Positions 25,786 to 34,263 of a stretch of 64,000 bases of DNA are shown here, in pieces; within the stretch, counting starts at the first letter, position 1; each line of letters starts with the position of its first letter. Under the pieces are notes generated by a model. That model saw only the letters and a program-made list of their open reading frames with translations. It did not search any database and was not told the origin of the DNA. The stretch comes from Roseateles depolymerans. GTDB lineage: Bacteria; Pseudomonadota; Gammaproteobacteria; Burkholderiales; Burkholderiaceae_C. The stretch is from the NCBI GenBank assembly GCA_003241055.1, contig QFOD01000015.1, forward strand, positions 59,718 to 123,717, written 5' to 3'. The translations under genes and the position numbers were made by a program.

Positions 25786-26871
25786 TCAAGCCACTTCGGG
25801 TGGCTGGGCGGATTCGGTCCAGCGCTTCCAGGTCTTGCGCACCAGATGGCGCACCAACAGTCCGGTCGGCATCTTGAGCCAGTGAGATCGCAGGTAGACG
25901 GCTTGCCGGGCGAGTGGCGTCAGCGGGCGCGCGCAACTGGCATGCAGTGGCATCAGGGCCCGGTCGTAGCTGAAGTCGAGCAGCGGGCGAGGCCTGATGG
26001 CATCGTGGGCCCTCAGAACGTCTTGAGGCACTGGCGTGCCCAGCAGCCGACTGGTGTAGCGCAAGGCCATCATCAAGGGCTGTTGGAGGCCCAGTTCGGC
26101 GGCCCGTTGGGTCAGTGAGGGCCAGAACGCAGGGTCTTGCCCAAAGCCTCTCAGCAGGGAGTCCAGGTCGAGCAGGTCGCGCAAGCCCTTGTCCAGCTCG
26201 CCTTCATGGAACAGGTGGGTGGCGCTGTGGAGCACCATGGTGGTCGAGCCAAGAACCTGGACCGCGGCCACGTCGCGTACGGGGCGAAGATCGTCAAACA
26301 GGGCCGCCGTGTTGACCTGAAGGCGTGCCGTAGGCGGCAGGATGGTGTGATGGACGTCCAGACTGCTGCCGCGCTGCTCGTGCGTCAGCGGCGGAATTTC
26401 GTGCATCCAGTCGCGGTAGTAGCGCTCGTCGTAGGCGTCCAGCTGCTCCTCGAATGACCAGCCGTGTGCGAGCAGCGCCGCTTCGATGACATCCATGCGC
26501 ACCTTGGGTACCAGGATGTCGACGTCGCCAAAGACCCGTCCATGGCTCGCTGGAAGATCCGCCAGCAGATAGGCCGCGCCCTTGAGAAGGATCACTGGCA
26601 CCCCCAGTGGTTCCAGCACCTGCCGAATCTGCTCCACCTCCCAGCGCATGAGCTTGGCCTGGCGCTTGACGGTCAGGATGGCGGCTTCCAGGTGATGCCG
26701 TGGCCCCGAGGGCAATTGATGCATCACGGGTTGAAGGACGACGGCCAAGCGGGCCAGCAGCAAGGCCCGGCGGGCTTGGCGGATCAGCAGATCCCATTGC
26801 GCGGGCGTGAGTGTCGTCGCGCGTTCCGGTGCCAGCAGCACGGTCAGCAGCAATGGAACAGGGGGGCTCAT
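25786..26871 (-). CDS. Nucleotidyltransferase family protein (NTP_transf_5-like) of the HprK-related cluster
   Basis: A 361-residue protein. The block VPVILLKGAAYL followed by GRVFGDVDILVP has the G-(S)-x-D-x-D pattern of nucleotidyltransferases, with the two Asp of VDIL-type motif visible as DVD. SSLDVHHTI provides the later acidic position. This is the uncharacterised nucleotidyltransferase family often found in biosynthetic clusters. Its start overlaps the stop of the HprK-like kinase gene by four bases, so it belongs to one operon with the kinase and the PqqD-like gene. It may transfer a nucleotide to a peptide, protein or sugar; the target is unknown. Confidence 0.8.
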   Translation of the reverse strand: MSPPVPLLLTVLLAPERATTLTPAQWDLLIRQARRALLLARLAVVLQPVMHQLPSGPRHHLEAAILTVKRQAKLMRWEVEQIRQVLEPLGVPVILLKGAAYLLADLPASHGRVFGDVDILVPKVRMDVIEAALLAHGWSFEEQLDAYDERYYRDWMHEIPPLTHEQRGSSLDVHHTILPPTARLQVNTAALFDDLRPVRDVAAVQVLGSTTMVLHSATHLFHEGELDKGLRDLLDLDSLLRGFGQDPAFWPSLTQRAAELGLQQPLMMALRYTSRLLGTPVPQDVLRAHDAIRPRPLLDFSYDRALMPLHASCARPLTPLARQAVYLRSHWLKMPTGLLVRHLVRKTWKRWTESAQPPEVA

Positions 26872-27782
26872 GCGGGGGCGAGGAGTTGCTGCTCAAGATG
26901 GGCGACCGCGTCGCCCAGCGACGAATAGGCGAACTCCAGGCATTCGCAGCGGTCCACCAGGTCAGCGGTGGCCTCAAAGCCGGCGCGGCCGTGGATGTCG
27001 TAGTTGAAGGCTTGCTCGGCCAGCAGCAGCAGCATCCGGGCCTTGGGAAGCTCGTTCAGTTGCGGAACAGCTCCGGCTTGAAAGCGAGGCATGACGATCC
27101 AGGTCGGCGAGGCGGATTCGGTCACACGGGCGATGCTGTCGCCCGGCGCCCGCATCAGCGCCAGCGTCCCTTTCTCCGTGTCGGGCACGGGCTGGGTGAA
27201 CACGGCCTCCGGGGCGAATGCTCGCAGCAGGTCAATCGAGACGTTCTTGAGATTGACCGGGCGCCCCATGCCGGATACCTGGCGACTTCGAATGTCGTAC
27301 AGCGTGATCTCGTCAGACATCAGCCGCCAGCCGCGGTGCGCGAGTGCCGCGCTCAGCGTGCTTTTGCCCGATCCCGGGGGGGCCGGGAGCATCAATGCGC
27401 GATCGCCCTGTTCCAGCGCCGCCGCGTGATAGGACAGGTAGGGATGAGCCATCGTGCTCACCGCCCAGTTGAGGCCCCATTCGATCATGTGGAAGGCCTG
27501 ATTCGCAGGCAGCGGGCTGAAGGCAGGCTCGCCGTCGGCCAGAAATCGCGCCATGGGCTTCAGCCAGCGCCGCATGCCTTGTTCTCTGCGGACCTCCAGA
27601 TGGAAGTCCGCGAAGTCGGCGGGGCTGCCGATCGAGAAGTCCGCATAGAGCAGGCGCAGATCCTCCGCGACGCGAGGAACGTCTGAGGTCAGGCGGGCCA
27701 CGAAGGGTGGCACCTGCAGGGTCAGTTCGCCCCGTTGCAGTTGGCTGCGCAGCTCCGGCAGCGGGAGGTCACGCACCCTCAT
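26868..27782 (-). CDS. HprK-related kinase A
   Basis: A 304-residue kinase related to HPr kinase/phosphorylase. The P-loop PPGSGKST spans residues 135-142, followed by LAHRGWRLMSDEIT, where the acidic pair at 157-158 matches the HprK pattern. A conserved HAAAL stretch lies just before the P-loop, as in the HprK-related family. It lacks the N-terminal domain of true HprK and there is no HPr gene beside it, so it does not act in sugar control. Similar kinases modify precursor peptides in some lasso-peptide clusters. It overlaps both neighbours by four bases. Confidence 0.85.
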   Translation of the reverse strand: MRVRDLPLPELRSQLQRGELTLQVPPFVARLTSDVPRVAEDLRLLYADFSIGSPADFADFHLEVRREQGMRRWLKPMARFLADGEPAFSPLPANQAFHMIEWGLNWAVSTMAHPYLSYHAAALEQGDRALMLPAPPGSGKSTLSAALAHRGWRLMSDEITLYDIRSRQVSGMGRPVNLKNVSIDLLRAFAPEAVFTQPVPDTEKGTLALMRAPGDSIARVTESASPTWIVMPRFQAGAVPQLNELPKARMLLLLAEQAFNYDIHGRAGFEATADLVDRCECLEFAYSSLGDAVAHLEQQLLAPA

Positions 27783-28075
27783 GCCGACGGGGGCAGCTGT
27801 CTCACCAACGCGAGGTCTTGGAGCGCCTGCAATTGCCGTTCGAAGAAAGCCGCGGCGATGTCCGCCCCCATGTTTTCTGGCAGGGCGTCTGCAAGGGTCT
27901 CGACGAGTGCGGTCACCGAGTGAGGCCGTTGGGCAAGAAGCGCGAGCAGTTCAATCGACAAGGCATCGGCGAGATGCGTGCTGCCGGATCCGTCGTCGTA
28001 GATGGCGCCCAGCTCGTCCCAGTCTCGCCAGCACAGGTCAGCTGGGCGCGCAACGGTCCAGAGGGGTTTGGTCAT
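27779..28075 (-). CDS. PqqD-family protein of the HPr-rel-A system
   Basis: A 98-residue protein with the size and feel of PqqD-like recognition domains: an N-terminal strand pair around ICWRDWDELGAIYDD-like sequence, then a winged-helix part (SIELLALLAQRPHSVTALVETLAD) matching the usual 'L..L..P.s...l...l' helix pattern. PqqD domains bind precursor peptides and bring them to the modifying enzyme. Its stop overlaps the start of the HprK-related kinase by four bases. It therefore probably presents a substrate to that kinase or to the nucleotidyltransferase. Confidence 0.75.
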   Translation of the reverse strand: MTKPLWTVARPADLCWRDWDELGAIYDDGSGSTHLADALSIELLALLAQRPHSVTALVETLADALPENMGADIAAAFFERQLQALQDLALVRQLPPSA

Positions 28076-28128
28076 CAGGGCCGGCTAGTCCAGGTTGTCG
28101 CCGACAGGGCGGCGGCAATACCTCACCA

Positions 28129-28848
28129 TCAGCTCAGGCGGCCGATGTAGTTTCTTTCGAGGTAGGTCTGAACGTCGGCAGCCGTCCAGATCCTGCCATC
28201 CGGGCCGCGGCTGGCCGTGCCGGCGACGATGTTGCCCAGCAGCGTGAGCTGATTGGTCGAGAAACTGTCGATCACGCAGACATCGGTTCTCGTCGCGCCA
28301 CTGATCCGGAAGTTGAGCCAGGCGACCAGCAGCGACTTCTGGGCACTTGAGCAGCGCACCGTCGGGTGGCTATCCGAGAGCATGTCCCACACGGAGTAGG
28401 ACGATCCGACGCCCCCCGTCCCGCCCGTCGAGCCGCAGGCCTTGTAGACCGAATACTTTTTGACCGTGGTCAGACTCAGGTCAGCGCAGCTGATGGCGGT
28501 GATCTTCCATCCACCGCAGGACGCCTTGGTGCTGGAGGCCTTCGCAATCCATTCGGCCAAGGTGTAGCAGGTTACCGTCGGCGCGTTGTTGGCTTTACGG
28601 GTGTACTGGCTCGCATTGGTGCCGATCAGGGTCTGGATGGAGCCCCAGGCCGATGCCGAGAAGCACTTGCCCTGGCTGTTGGTGGCCAGCACCGGGCGGC
28701 TGCTGAGCGTCAGTGCAACGGGGATGACGCCAGCGCCCATCTTGATGAAGCGGCGGCGGCGCGCGGAGGCCAGATCAGGAGCTGACGCGTCGACAGACAC
28801 CGGCGCCGAGGGCGTCGGTTGCGGGTCGTTGATGGGATGGTCGCTCAT
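28129..28848 (-). CDS. Twin-arginine-exported Cys-rich protein, unknown function
   Basis: A 239-residue protein from the ATG at 28848; a longer reading from 28896 adds nothing recognisable. Residues 30-36 read RRRRFIK and a hydrophobic stretch with an A-x-A-type end follows, a clear Tat signal. The mature part has seven Cys and is rich in Ser, Thr and aromatic residues, with no family I can name. It lies 53 bases upstream of the PqqD-like gene on the same strand and is probably the first gene of that operon. It could be the substrate or the exported product of the PqqD-kinase-nucleotidyltransferase set. Confidence 0.7.
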   Translation of the reverse strand: MSDHPINDPQPTPSAPVSVDASAPDLASARRRRFIKMGAGVIPVALTLSSRPVLATNSQGKCFSASAWGSIQTLIGTNASQYTRKANNAPTVTCYTLAEWIAKASSTKASCGGWKITAISCADLSLTTVKKYSVYKACGSTGGTGGVGSSYSVWDMLSDSHPTVRCSSAQKSLLVAWLNFRISGATRTDVCVIDSFSTNQLTLLGNIVAGTASRGPDGRIWTAADVQTYLERNYIGRLS

Positions 28849-29165
28849 GGTCAATGCCTCGTGGATCCGATCAGGTGGCACCAGATACCGGCGCATCGGA
28901 TTCCTGAAGAGTTCCCGATGCTACTGGACGGTTCGGCGAGATGTTTGCAAGTGTTCCATACAAAGGCCGCCCGCCGCCATCGCCGCCCCCTTGATCGGGG
29001 GCCCCGGGTGCGGCGTTGCAGGAGGCGAACGGGTATTTGTCACCGATTCCGGGGGCGGCTGTCGCTGCGGATCATCCCGGCAGATCTGCAGTTCGTCGCA
29101 CAGGAGGTGCCCGCGCATGCCGAGCGGCTCAGACTGCCCGACCATTCCATCCACTGCGCCACACC
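28849..29165. other. Divergent intergenic region, 317 bases
   Basis: This gap separates the start of the Tat-protein gene (minus) from the start of the GIN-domain gene (plus) and must hold promoters for both. A C5/G5 stem (CCCCCTTGATCGGGGG, near 28985) is visible. No convincing -35/-10 pair, RNA gene or conserved ORF was found. Confidence 0.4.
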
Positions 29166-29966
29166 ATGAAAAGACCGCTGCTGCTTCTGCTTCCCGCTCT
29201 GCTGGCGTTCCAGGCCTGTGCTTCGGCCGACGGCGGTGACTGGCACCTGCGCATCCGCAAGGAGGCCGACGGCTGGTCGGCCAGTTTTTCCGGCACGCAG
29301 GATTACGGGAGTTCCCGGAACCGTGTGAAGGCCTCCGGGGTGCGGGTGGAGAAACAGCGCGCGCTGCCGGCCTTCAGCAGGCTGCGTATCGACGGCCCCC
29401 TGGACGTTCGCGTCCAGCAGGCCTCGTCCGATCAGGCGGTGATCGTGACGGACGACAACATCGAGCCGCTGATCGAAACGGCCGTTGAGGCGGACACCTT
29501 GGTTGTGCGACTGAAGCGCGACGCCGGCTTTACTGCCCGGCAGGCGCCTTCTATCCGTCTGGATGCGCGCAGCCTGCAGGCGATCGCGATCCACGGTTCC
29601 GGTGACCTGCAGATTGATCGGTTCAAAGGCGACACCCTGAGTCTGAATCTGTCCGGTTCCGGGGATGCCCGACTCGGCCTGGTGGAACTGCGGGAATTGA
29701 ACGTCAGCATCTCGGGTTCTGGCGATGTCCAGGCCGCGGGGCGAGCCGAGCAGCAGAGCTGGCTCATCCATGGCTCAGGGGATGTCGACGCCCGCTCGTT
29801 GTCCGGGCGAACGGCGAAGGTCGTGCTGTCCGGCTCTGGCGATGCATCGCTGGGGGTGTGCGAGCAGTTGGACGCCCAGCTGAGCGGTTCGGGCGATCTG
29901 AGTTATGCGGGCCGGCCGCAGTTGCGTCAAAGCGTCAGCGGTACCGGCGAGATCAGCCGTCGCTGA
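29166..29966 (+). CDS. GIN-domain (DUF2807) putative lipoprotein
   Basis: A 266-residue exported protein from the ATG at 29166. The signal peptide ends in a lipobox-like FQAC, so it is probably a lipoprotein. The C-terminal two thirds carry repeated HGSGD/LSGSGD/SGSGD turns spaced about 20 residues apart, the hallmark of the auto-transporter adhesin-like GIN domain that forms a right-handed beta-helix. FSRLRIDGPLDVRVQQ is the usual domain opening. Its role is unknown; relatives sit at the cell surface or in the periplasm. Confidence 0.85.
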   Translation: MKRPLLLLLPALLAFQACASADGGDWHLRIRKEADGWSASFSGTQDYGSSRNRVKASGVRVEKQRALPAFSRLRIDGPLDVRVQQASSDQAVIVTDDNIEPLIETAVEADTLVVRLKRDAGFTARQAPSIRLDARSLQAIAIHGSGDLQIDRFKGDTLSLNLSGSGDARLGLVELRELNVSISGSGDVQAAGRAEQQSWLIHGSGDVDARSLSGRTAKVVLSGSGDASLGVCEQLDAQLSGSGDLSYAGRPQLRQSVSGTGEISRR

Positions 29967-29989
29967 GCTGCTCGGCCCAGAATGGGCCG

Positions 29990-30655
29990 ATGGATGATGC
30001 GGAACTCTGGTGGCAGACGCTGGCCGGCGGGCCCTTGTTGCTGGCTCTGTTCGATGCGCAGGACTGCCTGTTGCAGGCCAATCCGGCGTACAGGGCGGCC
30101 TGGGGCGCGATGACACAGCAGCGGTCGACCTGGCGCTCGCTGGCCGAGAGTGCCCTGGTGACGGGTTGCGGGCCGGCCTGGGATGCAGACGCGCTGGGCC
30201 GCGCGGCAGCACAGCGCGGGCGCCTGCCCATGCACGCCTACGAGCAGGCCTGGCGTGACGGCCGTCGGATCTGGTGGGTGGAGCAGCGAACGGAGTCCGG
30301 CGGCCTGACCTGCACCGGCCTGGATCTCAGTGCAGCGCTCCGCAGTCGCACGGCGTCGACCGGCCGCCTGCTGGCGGAGCCCGAGGGCCTGCAGGCGCTG
30401 CAGGCCTTGCTGGTGGACAGCCGCGCCTGGCCGCTGTCGGTGGCGGCGGTGCCGGCCGACAGCATGCCGTCGGACTGGCTGCCCCGTGTGCGGGGCGACG
30501 ATATCTGCTTGCGTCTGGCCAGCGGCCAAGTGTTCATCGTCCTGCCGTCCACCGGGCCGGCCCAGGCCCTGGCCCTGATGGATCGCCTGGGCGCGGAGCG
30601 CGTCACCGAAGCCCGCTGGGGCGAGTCCGCGCTCGAGTTGCTGGCTAGGGCTTGA
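29990..30655 (+). CDS. PAS-like protein with degenerate GGDEF-like C-terminus
   Basis: A 221-residue protein. Residues 14-40 (LLLALFDAQDCLLQANPAYR) resemble a PAS domain start. The C-terminal DICLRLASGQVFIVLPSTG aligns in pattern with the GGDEF core (R-x-GGDEFVVLLP) but the catalytic Gly-Gly-Asp/Glu-Glu positions are gone. It is too short for a full GGDEF domain. It may be a sensor remnant or a regulatory protein. The last 11 bases overlap the end of the convergent phosphatase gene. Confidence 0.6.
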   Translation: MDDAELWWQTLAGGPLLLALFDAQDCLLQANPAYRAAWGAMTQQRSTWRSLAESALVTGCGPAWDADALGRAAAQRGRLPMHAYEQAWRDGRRIWWVEQRTESGGLTCTGLDLSAALRSRTASTGRLLAEPEGLQALQALLVDSRAWPLSVAAVPADSMPSDWLPRVRGDDICLRLASGQVFIVLPSTGPAQALALMDRLGAERVTEARWGESALELLARA

Positions 30656-32309
30656 GCTTCAGGTCGCGGCCCTGCGATTGCGCCGGGGCTGGAATGCCGA
30701 TCAGCCCGGCGAGCGTGGGCGCCAGGTCGGCGACCTCCACGGGCGTCTTCACCTCGCCGCGGCCCACGTAACCGGGGCCCCAGAACAGCAGGGGAACATG
30801 CTGGTCGTACTCGTAGGGCGTGCCGTGCGAACTGCCACCCGGCCGCCAGCTCATCAGCCAGTAGGGCTTGAGCACGATCTGCAGCGAGGCGGCGCGCGTC
30901 GGGTCGAAGGACTTGCGCATCGCTTCCAGGTGGGGGGTAGTGCGGTCGTCGCCCAGCAGCTGTTCTCGCGTGAACACGGCGGCCACGCCCGGCAGTTTCA
31001 GCAGCTCGTCGCGCGCGGCAGCCTGGACCTCGGCGTAGTTGAGGCCGCTCTCCAGGATCAGACGTTCGTTCAGCAGCAGGCCGGCTGCCGAAAAGTCGCG
31101 GGCCAGCTTGTCGACACCGAAACGGCTCTTCAGCCCGGCATTCACGATGGCCAGCGACGGCCCGACCGAGAAGCGGCCGGCATCACGCCCCTGGGTGACG
31201 GCCCATTCCGGCGTATCCGCGAAGCCGTGGTCGGCGGTGAGTGCCAGCACATAGTTGCCGCGGCCGACCTGTTGGTCCAGGAATTCGAAGAAGGCGGCCA
31301 GGTGGCGGTCCAGGTGCAGCATATGGTCATGCGACAGGCGAGATTCCGGCCCGAAAGCGTGGTTCACATAGTCGTGACTGGACAGGCTGACCGACAGGAT
31401 GTCGGTGACACCGCGGCGGCCCAGGCCCTCGGCCTGGACGGCGGCGCGGGCGAAGGCCAGCGTCAGCTCGTCGCCGAAGGGGCTGGCCAGCAGGTTGCCG
31501 TAGAAGCGCGGGCCGGGGCCGCCCATCCTGTCGCCGATGACGGCAGGCAACCGGTTGCCGTTGCCGCTGTTGACCTGCCAGGGCTGACCGTCGGGTACCG
31601 AGTCCTCATAGGCGGATTCCGGCAGCAGCGGGGTCCAGCTGCGCTTGAAGAAGGCATCTGCCGGCTTGGCCGCGTTGAAATCCTTGACCCACTGCGGATG
31701 TTCCAGCATGTAGTAGGTGCTGGAGGCGAACTGCCCGGTCTCGCTCATGTACATGTAGGCCGTGCCGCGATGGCCGGCGGGCAGGATGGCGCCGCGGTCC
31801 TTGCCCGAGATACCGATCACCTTGGATTCCGGCACGCGGCCGCGCAGCACATCGCCCAGCGTCTCCACCTTGTAGTTGCGCGGGCTGGTGCCTGCCAGGG
31901 GCGAGGTGGGGTTGTCGATGTACTGGTAGGCCGTGTCGCCGGTGTTGTAGACCTGGGCCCCAGTGCGCGGATCGCGCCATTCGTTGCTGATGATGCCGCT
32001 GCGTTGCGGATAGGCACCGCTGAGCATCACCGAGTGCCCGGCGGCCGTCACGGTGTGGCCATGGGCGTAATAGGCCTGGGAGAACCAGCGGCCGTCGTCG
32101 AGGAAGCGGGCGAAGCCGTCGGCGCTCAGCTGATCGCGGTAGGCCGTGACCTGACGGAATGGCAGGCCGTCGATCACCACCAGCACGACGAGCTTGGGGG
32201 GCTGGCTGGCCGGCGGCGTGACGGGCGGGCTGGCGCAGCCGGCCAGCAGAGGCGGCAGTGAGGCGGCAGCCAGGGCAAATGCAAGAAGGCGACGACGGGG
32301 TTTCAGCAT
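30645..32309 (-). CDS. Alkaline phosphatase superfamily lipoprotein (PafA/phosphodiesterase type)
   Basis: A 554-residue exported protein with lipobox LLAGC. The first metal site is in LVVLVVIDGLPF, the likely Thr nucleophile lies in HGHTVTAAGHSVMLSG, and later metal ligands are in SLSSHDYVNHAFGP and LTADHGFAD. These match the type I phosphodiesterase/alkaline phosphatase family, PafA branch. It should hydrolyse phosphate esters in the periplasm. No Pho box was recognised upstream. It ends convergently with the PAS-like gene. Confidence 0.9.
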   Translation of the reverse strand: MLKPRRRLLAFALAAASLPPLLAGCASPPVTPPASQPPKLVVLVVIDGLPFRQVTAYRDQLSADGFARFLDDGRWFSQAYYAHGHTVTAAGHSVMLSGAYPQRSGIISNEWRDPRTGAQVYNTGDTAYQYIDNPTSPLAGTSPRNYKVETLGDVLRGRVPESKVIGISGKDRGAILPAGHRGTAYMYMSETGQFASSTYYMLEHPQWVKDFNAAKPADAFFKRSWTPLLPESAYEDSVPDGQPWQVNSGNGNRLPAVIGDRMGGPGPRFYGNLLASPFGDELTLAFARAAVQAEGLGRRGVTDILSVSLSSHDYVNHAFGPESRLSHDHMLHLDRHLAAFFEFLDQQVGRGNYVLALTADHGFADTPEWAVTQGRDAGRFSVGPSLAIVNAGLKSRFGVDKLARDFSAAGLLLNERLILESGLNYAEVQAAARDELLKLPGVAAVFTREQLLGDDRTTPHLEAMRKSFDPTRAASLQIVLKPYWLMSWRPGGSSHGTPYEYDQHVPLLFWGPGYVGRGEVKTPVEVADLAPTLAGLIGIPAPAQSQGRDLKLKP

Positions 32310-32360
32310 GACCGGGGTGTGACAGGTGAAGCCGCGAGCTTACGTCGTCACAATTCACCT

Positions 32361-33059
32361 ATGCCAGATCATCAGGCCTTCGACCCCACCCGAGCACTGG
32401 ACGGCTGGCGTGCGCCGGCGATGCGCGCAGACCCGGGCCTGGATCTGACGCTGCATCAATCGATGGAGGGCGATCGGCTCGCCCGGCTGCGTGCCCGGGG
32501 CTATGCGATGCACGACATCGAGGATGTCGCGTCGACCCCGGCGCCGATGAGCGTCGAGGAGTCGGTGGTGGAGCCCCAGTCAGGGCTGGTGGCCTCGGAG
32601 GGGCACCCGCGACTGCTGGCGCAGTGGCAGCCGCGGGCCTGGATCGCGCTGTGCCGCCGCGTCAGCGGGCCGAGCGTGGAGATCGTGCAGACCGTGAATG
32701 GCCCGGTGGTCGACAACCATGGCCCGTTGTGGCTGTGCGCGCTGTGGCCGCCCCAGCGTGTCGACATGCCGCTGCATGGGCGCTGGCCGGAGGGCCTGGC
32801 GCTGCTGACCGCGGAGTCCTGTTCTCAGGCGTTGATCCCGCTGCTGGGGCGGCTGCCCGAGGACGCGCGGATCTGGCACGCGAATCTGGAGACTGACTGG
32901 GTGCTGCTGGTGGATCTGGCGCTGCATCAGCAGCCCGGACTGCGGCCGCAGCAGTTGGAGCAGCTGCGTGAGCTGCAGCAGCGCGAGCGGGAGCAGGCGT
33001 TCGCCCGTCTGAACCAGGCCTACGAGTCGCGCGACGGCCTCGTATGGCGACGCCCATGA
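32361..33059 (+). CDS. Conserved hypothetical protein
   Basis: A 232-residue cytoplasmic-looking protein from the ATG at 32361. There is no signal peptide, membrane helix or catalytic motif that I recognise. The C-terminal part is Gln- and Glu-rich and probably a coiled coil (LEQLRELQQREREQAF). Its stop overlaps the ATG of the crotonase gene (ATGA), so the two are translated together. That coupling and high coding regularity support a real gene. Confidence 0.65.
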   Translation: MPDHQAFDPTRALDGWRAPAMRADPGLDLTLHQSMEGDRLARLRARGYAMHDIEDVASTPAPMSVEESVVEPQSGLVASEGHPRLLAQWQPRAWIALCRRVSGPSVEIVQTVNGPVVDNHGPLWLCALWPPQRVDMPLHGRWPEGLALLTAESCSQALIPLLGRLPEDARIWHANLETDWVLLVDLALHQQPGLRPQQLEQLRELQQREREQAFARLNQAYESRDGLVWRRP

Positions 33060-33826
33060 GCGCGGACGCCGTGGCCGGCGTGCCGGAGCTGGTGGTTGAC
33101 GGCGCATTGGCCCGCATCACGCTGAGGCGCCCGTTGCAGGCCAACCGGCTCAGTGCCGAAGACCTCGGCGTGCTGCGTCAACACCTGGAGCAGATCGACG
33201 CCATGCCTGAGGTGCGGGTGCTGGTGCTCGCTGGACAAGGGCGCTACTTCTGCAGCGGCTTCGACCTGAGCAGCCTCGGTGCCGTGGACGCCGGGGCGCA
33301 GTTCGGCGAGTTGGCCGACGCCCTCGAACAGGTTCGGCCCGTGACGATCGCCCGTCTGCACGGCGGGGTTTATGGCGGGGCCTCGGATCTCGCGCTGGCC
33401 TGCGATTTCCGGCTGGGCGTGCCGACCTGCGAGATGTTTGTGCCTGCGGCCCGCATCGGACTGCATTTCTATGGCTCCGGGCTGGCCCGCTTCGTGAGCC
33501 GGCTCGGCCTGGGCGTGGCCAAGCGGGTGTTGCTGGCCGGTCAGACCCTGGACGCCGCCGCCCTGCAGCAGTGCGGCTTCCTGGACGAGCTGCTGCCTGA
33601 CGAGGCCGCCCTCGATGCGGCGCTCGCGCAGTTGGCAGGCCGGCTGCTGGCGATGGCCCCGCTGGCGCTGCTGCCCATGAAGCAGCATCTGAACGCCCTG
33701 GCGGCGGGCCGGCTGGACGCCGAGCAACTGGCCCGGGACATCGTGCGGGCGCGCGATTCCGCCGATCTGGCCGAGGGCCAGCGCGCCTGGGCGGAGAAGC
33801 GGCCCCCACGGTTTGAGGGTCGTTGA
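33056..33826 (+). CDS. Enoyl-CoA hydratase/isomerase (crotonase) family protein
   Basis: About 256 residues from the ATG at 33056, which overlaps the preceding stop; an earlier ATG at 33044 adds four residues. The oxyanion-hole blocks are present (RYFCSGFDLSSL and HGGVYGGASDLALACD). The two Glu residues of true enoyl-CoA hydratase are not: GGASDLA has Asp where GGGCELA has Glu, and the second site reads PAARIGL instead of PE-x-x-x-GL. It therefore probably catalyses another crotonase reaction (isomerisation, decarboxylation or thioester hydrolysis). No fatty-acid or aromatic pathway genes are nearby. Confidence 0.85.
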   Translation: MSADAVAGVPELVVDGALARITLRRPLQANRLSAEDLGVLRQHLEQIDAMPEVRVLVLAGQGRYFCSGFDLSSLGAVDAGAQFGELADALEQVRPVTIARLHGGVYGGASDLALACDFRLGVPTCEMFVPAARIGLHFYGSGLARFVSRLGLGVAKRVLLAGQTLDAAALQQCGFLDELLPDEAALDAALAQLAGRLLAMAPLALLPMKQHLNALAAGRLDAEQLARDIVRARDSADLAEGQRAWAEKRPPRFEGR

Positions 33827-33923
33827 AAGCCCTAGCTGCCGGGCGGTTGCCACATGATGGAAAATAAGGGGTCCGCGCCTCTGCCCGGCGCCTCCCTTTC
33901 AAAAACTCTTCGACAGGACCAGC

Positions 33924-34163
33924 GTGGCCAAAGAAACCACCAAGACCACCATCGAAGCGGATGGTCTGCGCTACCGCTCCAAAGCCCCGGGCTCGCCCTT
34001 CGCAGCGACCTCCTCCTTCGGTGCCGCAACTATGTCTTGCTTCCTTTGCGGCAAGCATCGCCCGCGTGCCATGCTGAAATCCAAGAAGCTGCTCGGCAAG
34101 TCCCAGCCGGTCTGCTCGCCGTCGTGCAAGGAGCTCGACGCGCAACTCGCGGCCAGCAAGTAA
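33924..34163 (+). CDS. Small CxxC protein, paralogue A
   Basis: A 79-residue protein read from a GTG at 33924. It has SCFLCGKHRP and CSPSC, two cysteine pairs about 30 residues apart that could bind zinc. A paralogue with the same layout lies at 34993-35199 on the other side of tdk. The shared core is DGLRY-S-K--GSPF followed by CGKHRP and a basic K-LLG/R-LLG segment. It is basic and could bind nucleic acid. No function is known. Confidence 0.75.
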   Translation: MAKETTKTTIEADGLRYRSKAPGSPFAATSSFGAATMSCFLCGKHRPRAMLKSKKLLGKSQPVCSPSCKELDAQLAASK

Positions 34164-34216
34164 GGCCGTTGCTGCCCGCGCCTCGGCGTGGGCCGGCTCC
34201 TGTCAACGCGACGGGG

Positions 34217-34254
34217 GCCGATTCGATGCGGAGCGTGCCCCGTATCGAATCGGC
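34217..34254. terminator. Bidirectional stem-loop between convergent genes
   Basis: GCCGATTCGAT (34217-34227) and ATCGAATCGGC (34244-34254) form an 11-pair perfect stem with a 16-base loop. It lies between the stop of the CxxC gene (plus) and the stop of tdk (minus). There is no long T-run, only TCTTGG, so termination may be weak or factor-assisted, but position and strength of the stem favour a shared terminator. Confidence 0.6.
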
Positions 34255-34263
34255 TCTTGGAGC

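Noticed and set aside
33150..34145. 331-codon minus-strand frame opposite the crotonase
   Set aside because: Arg/Pro/Ala-rich antisense translation across two plus-strand genes and their gap.
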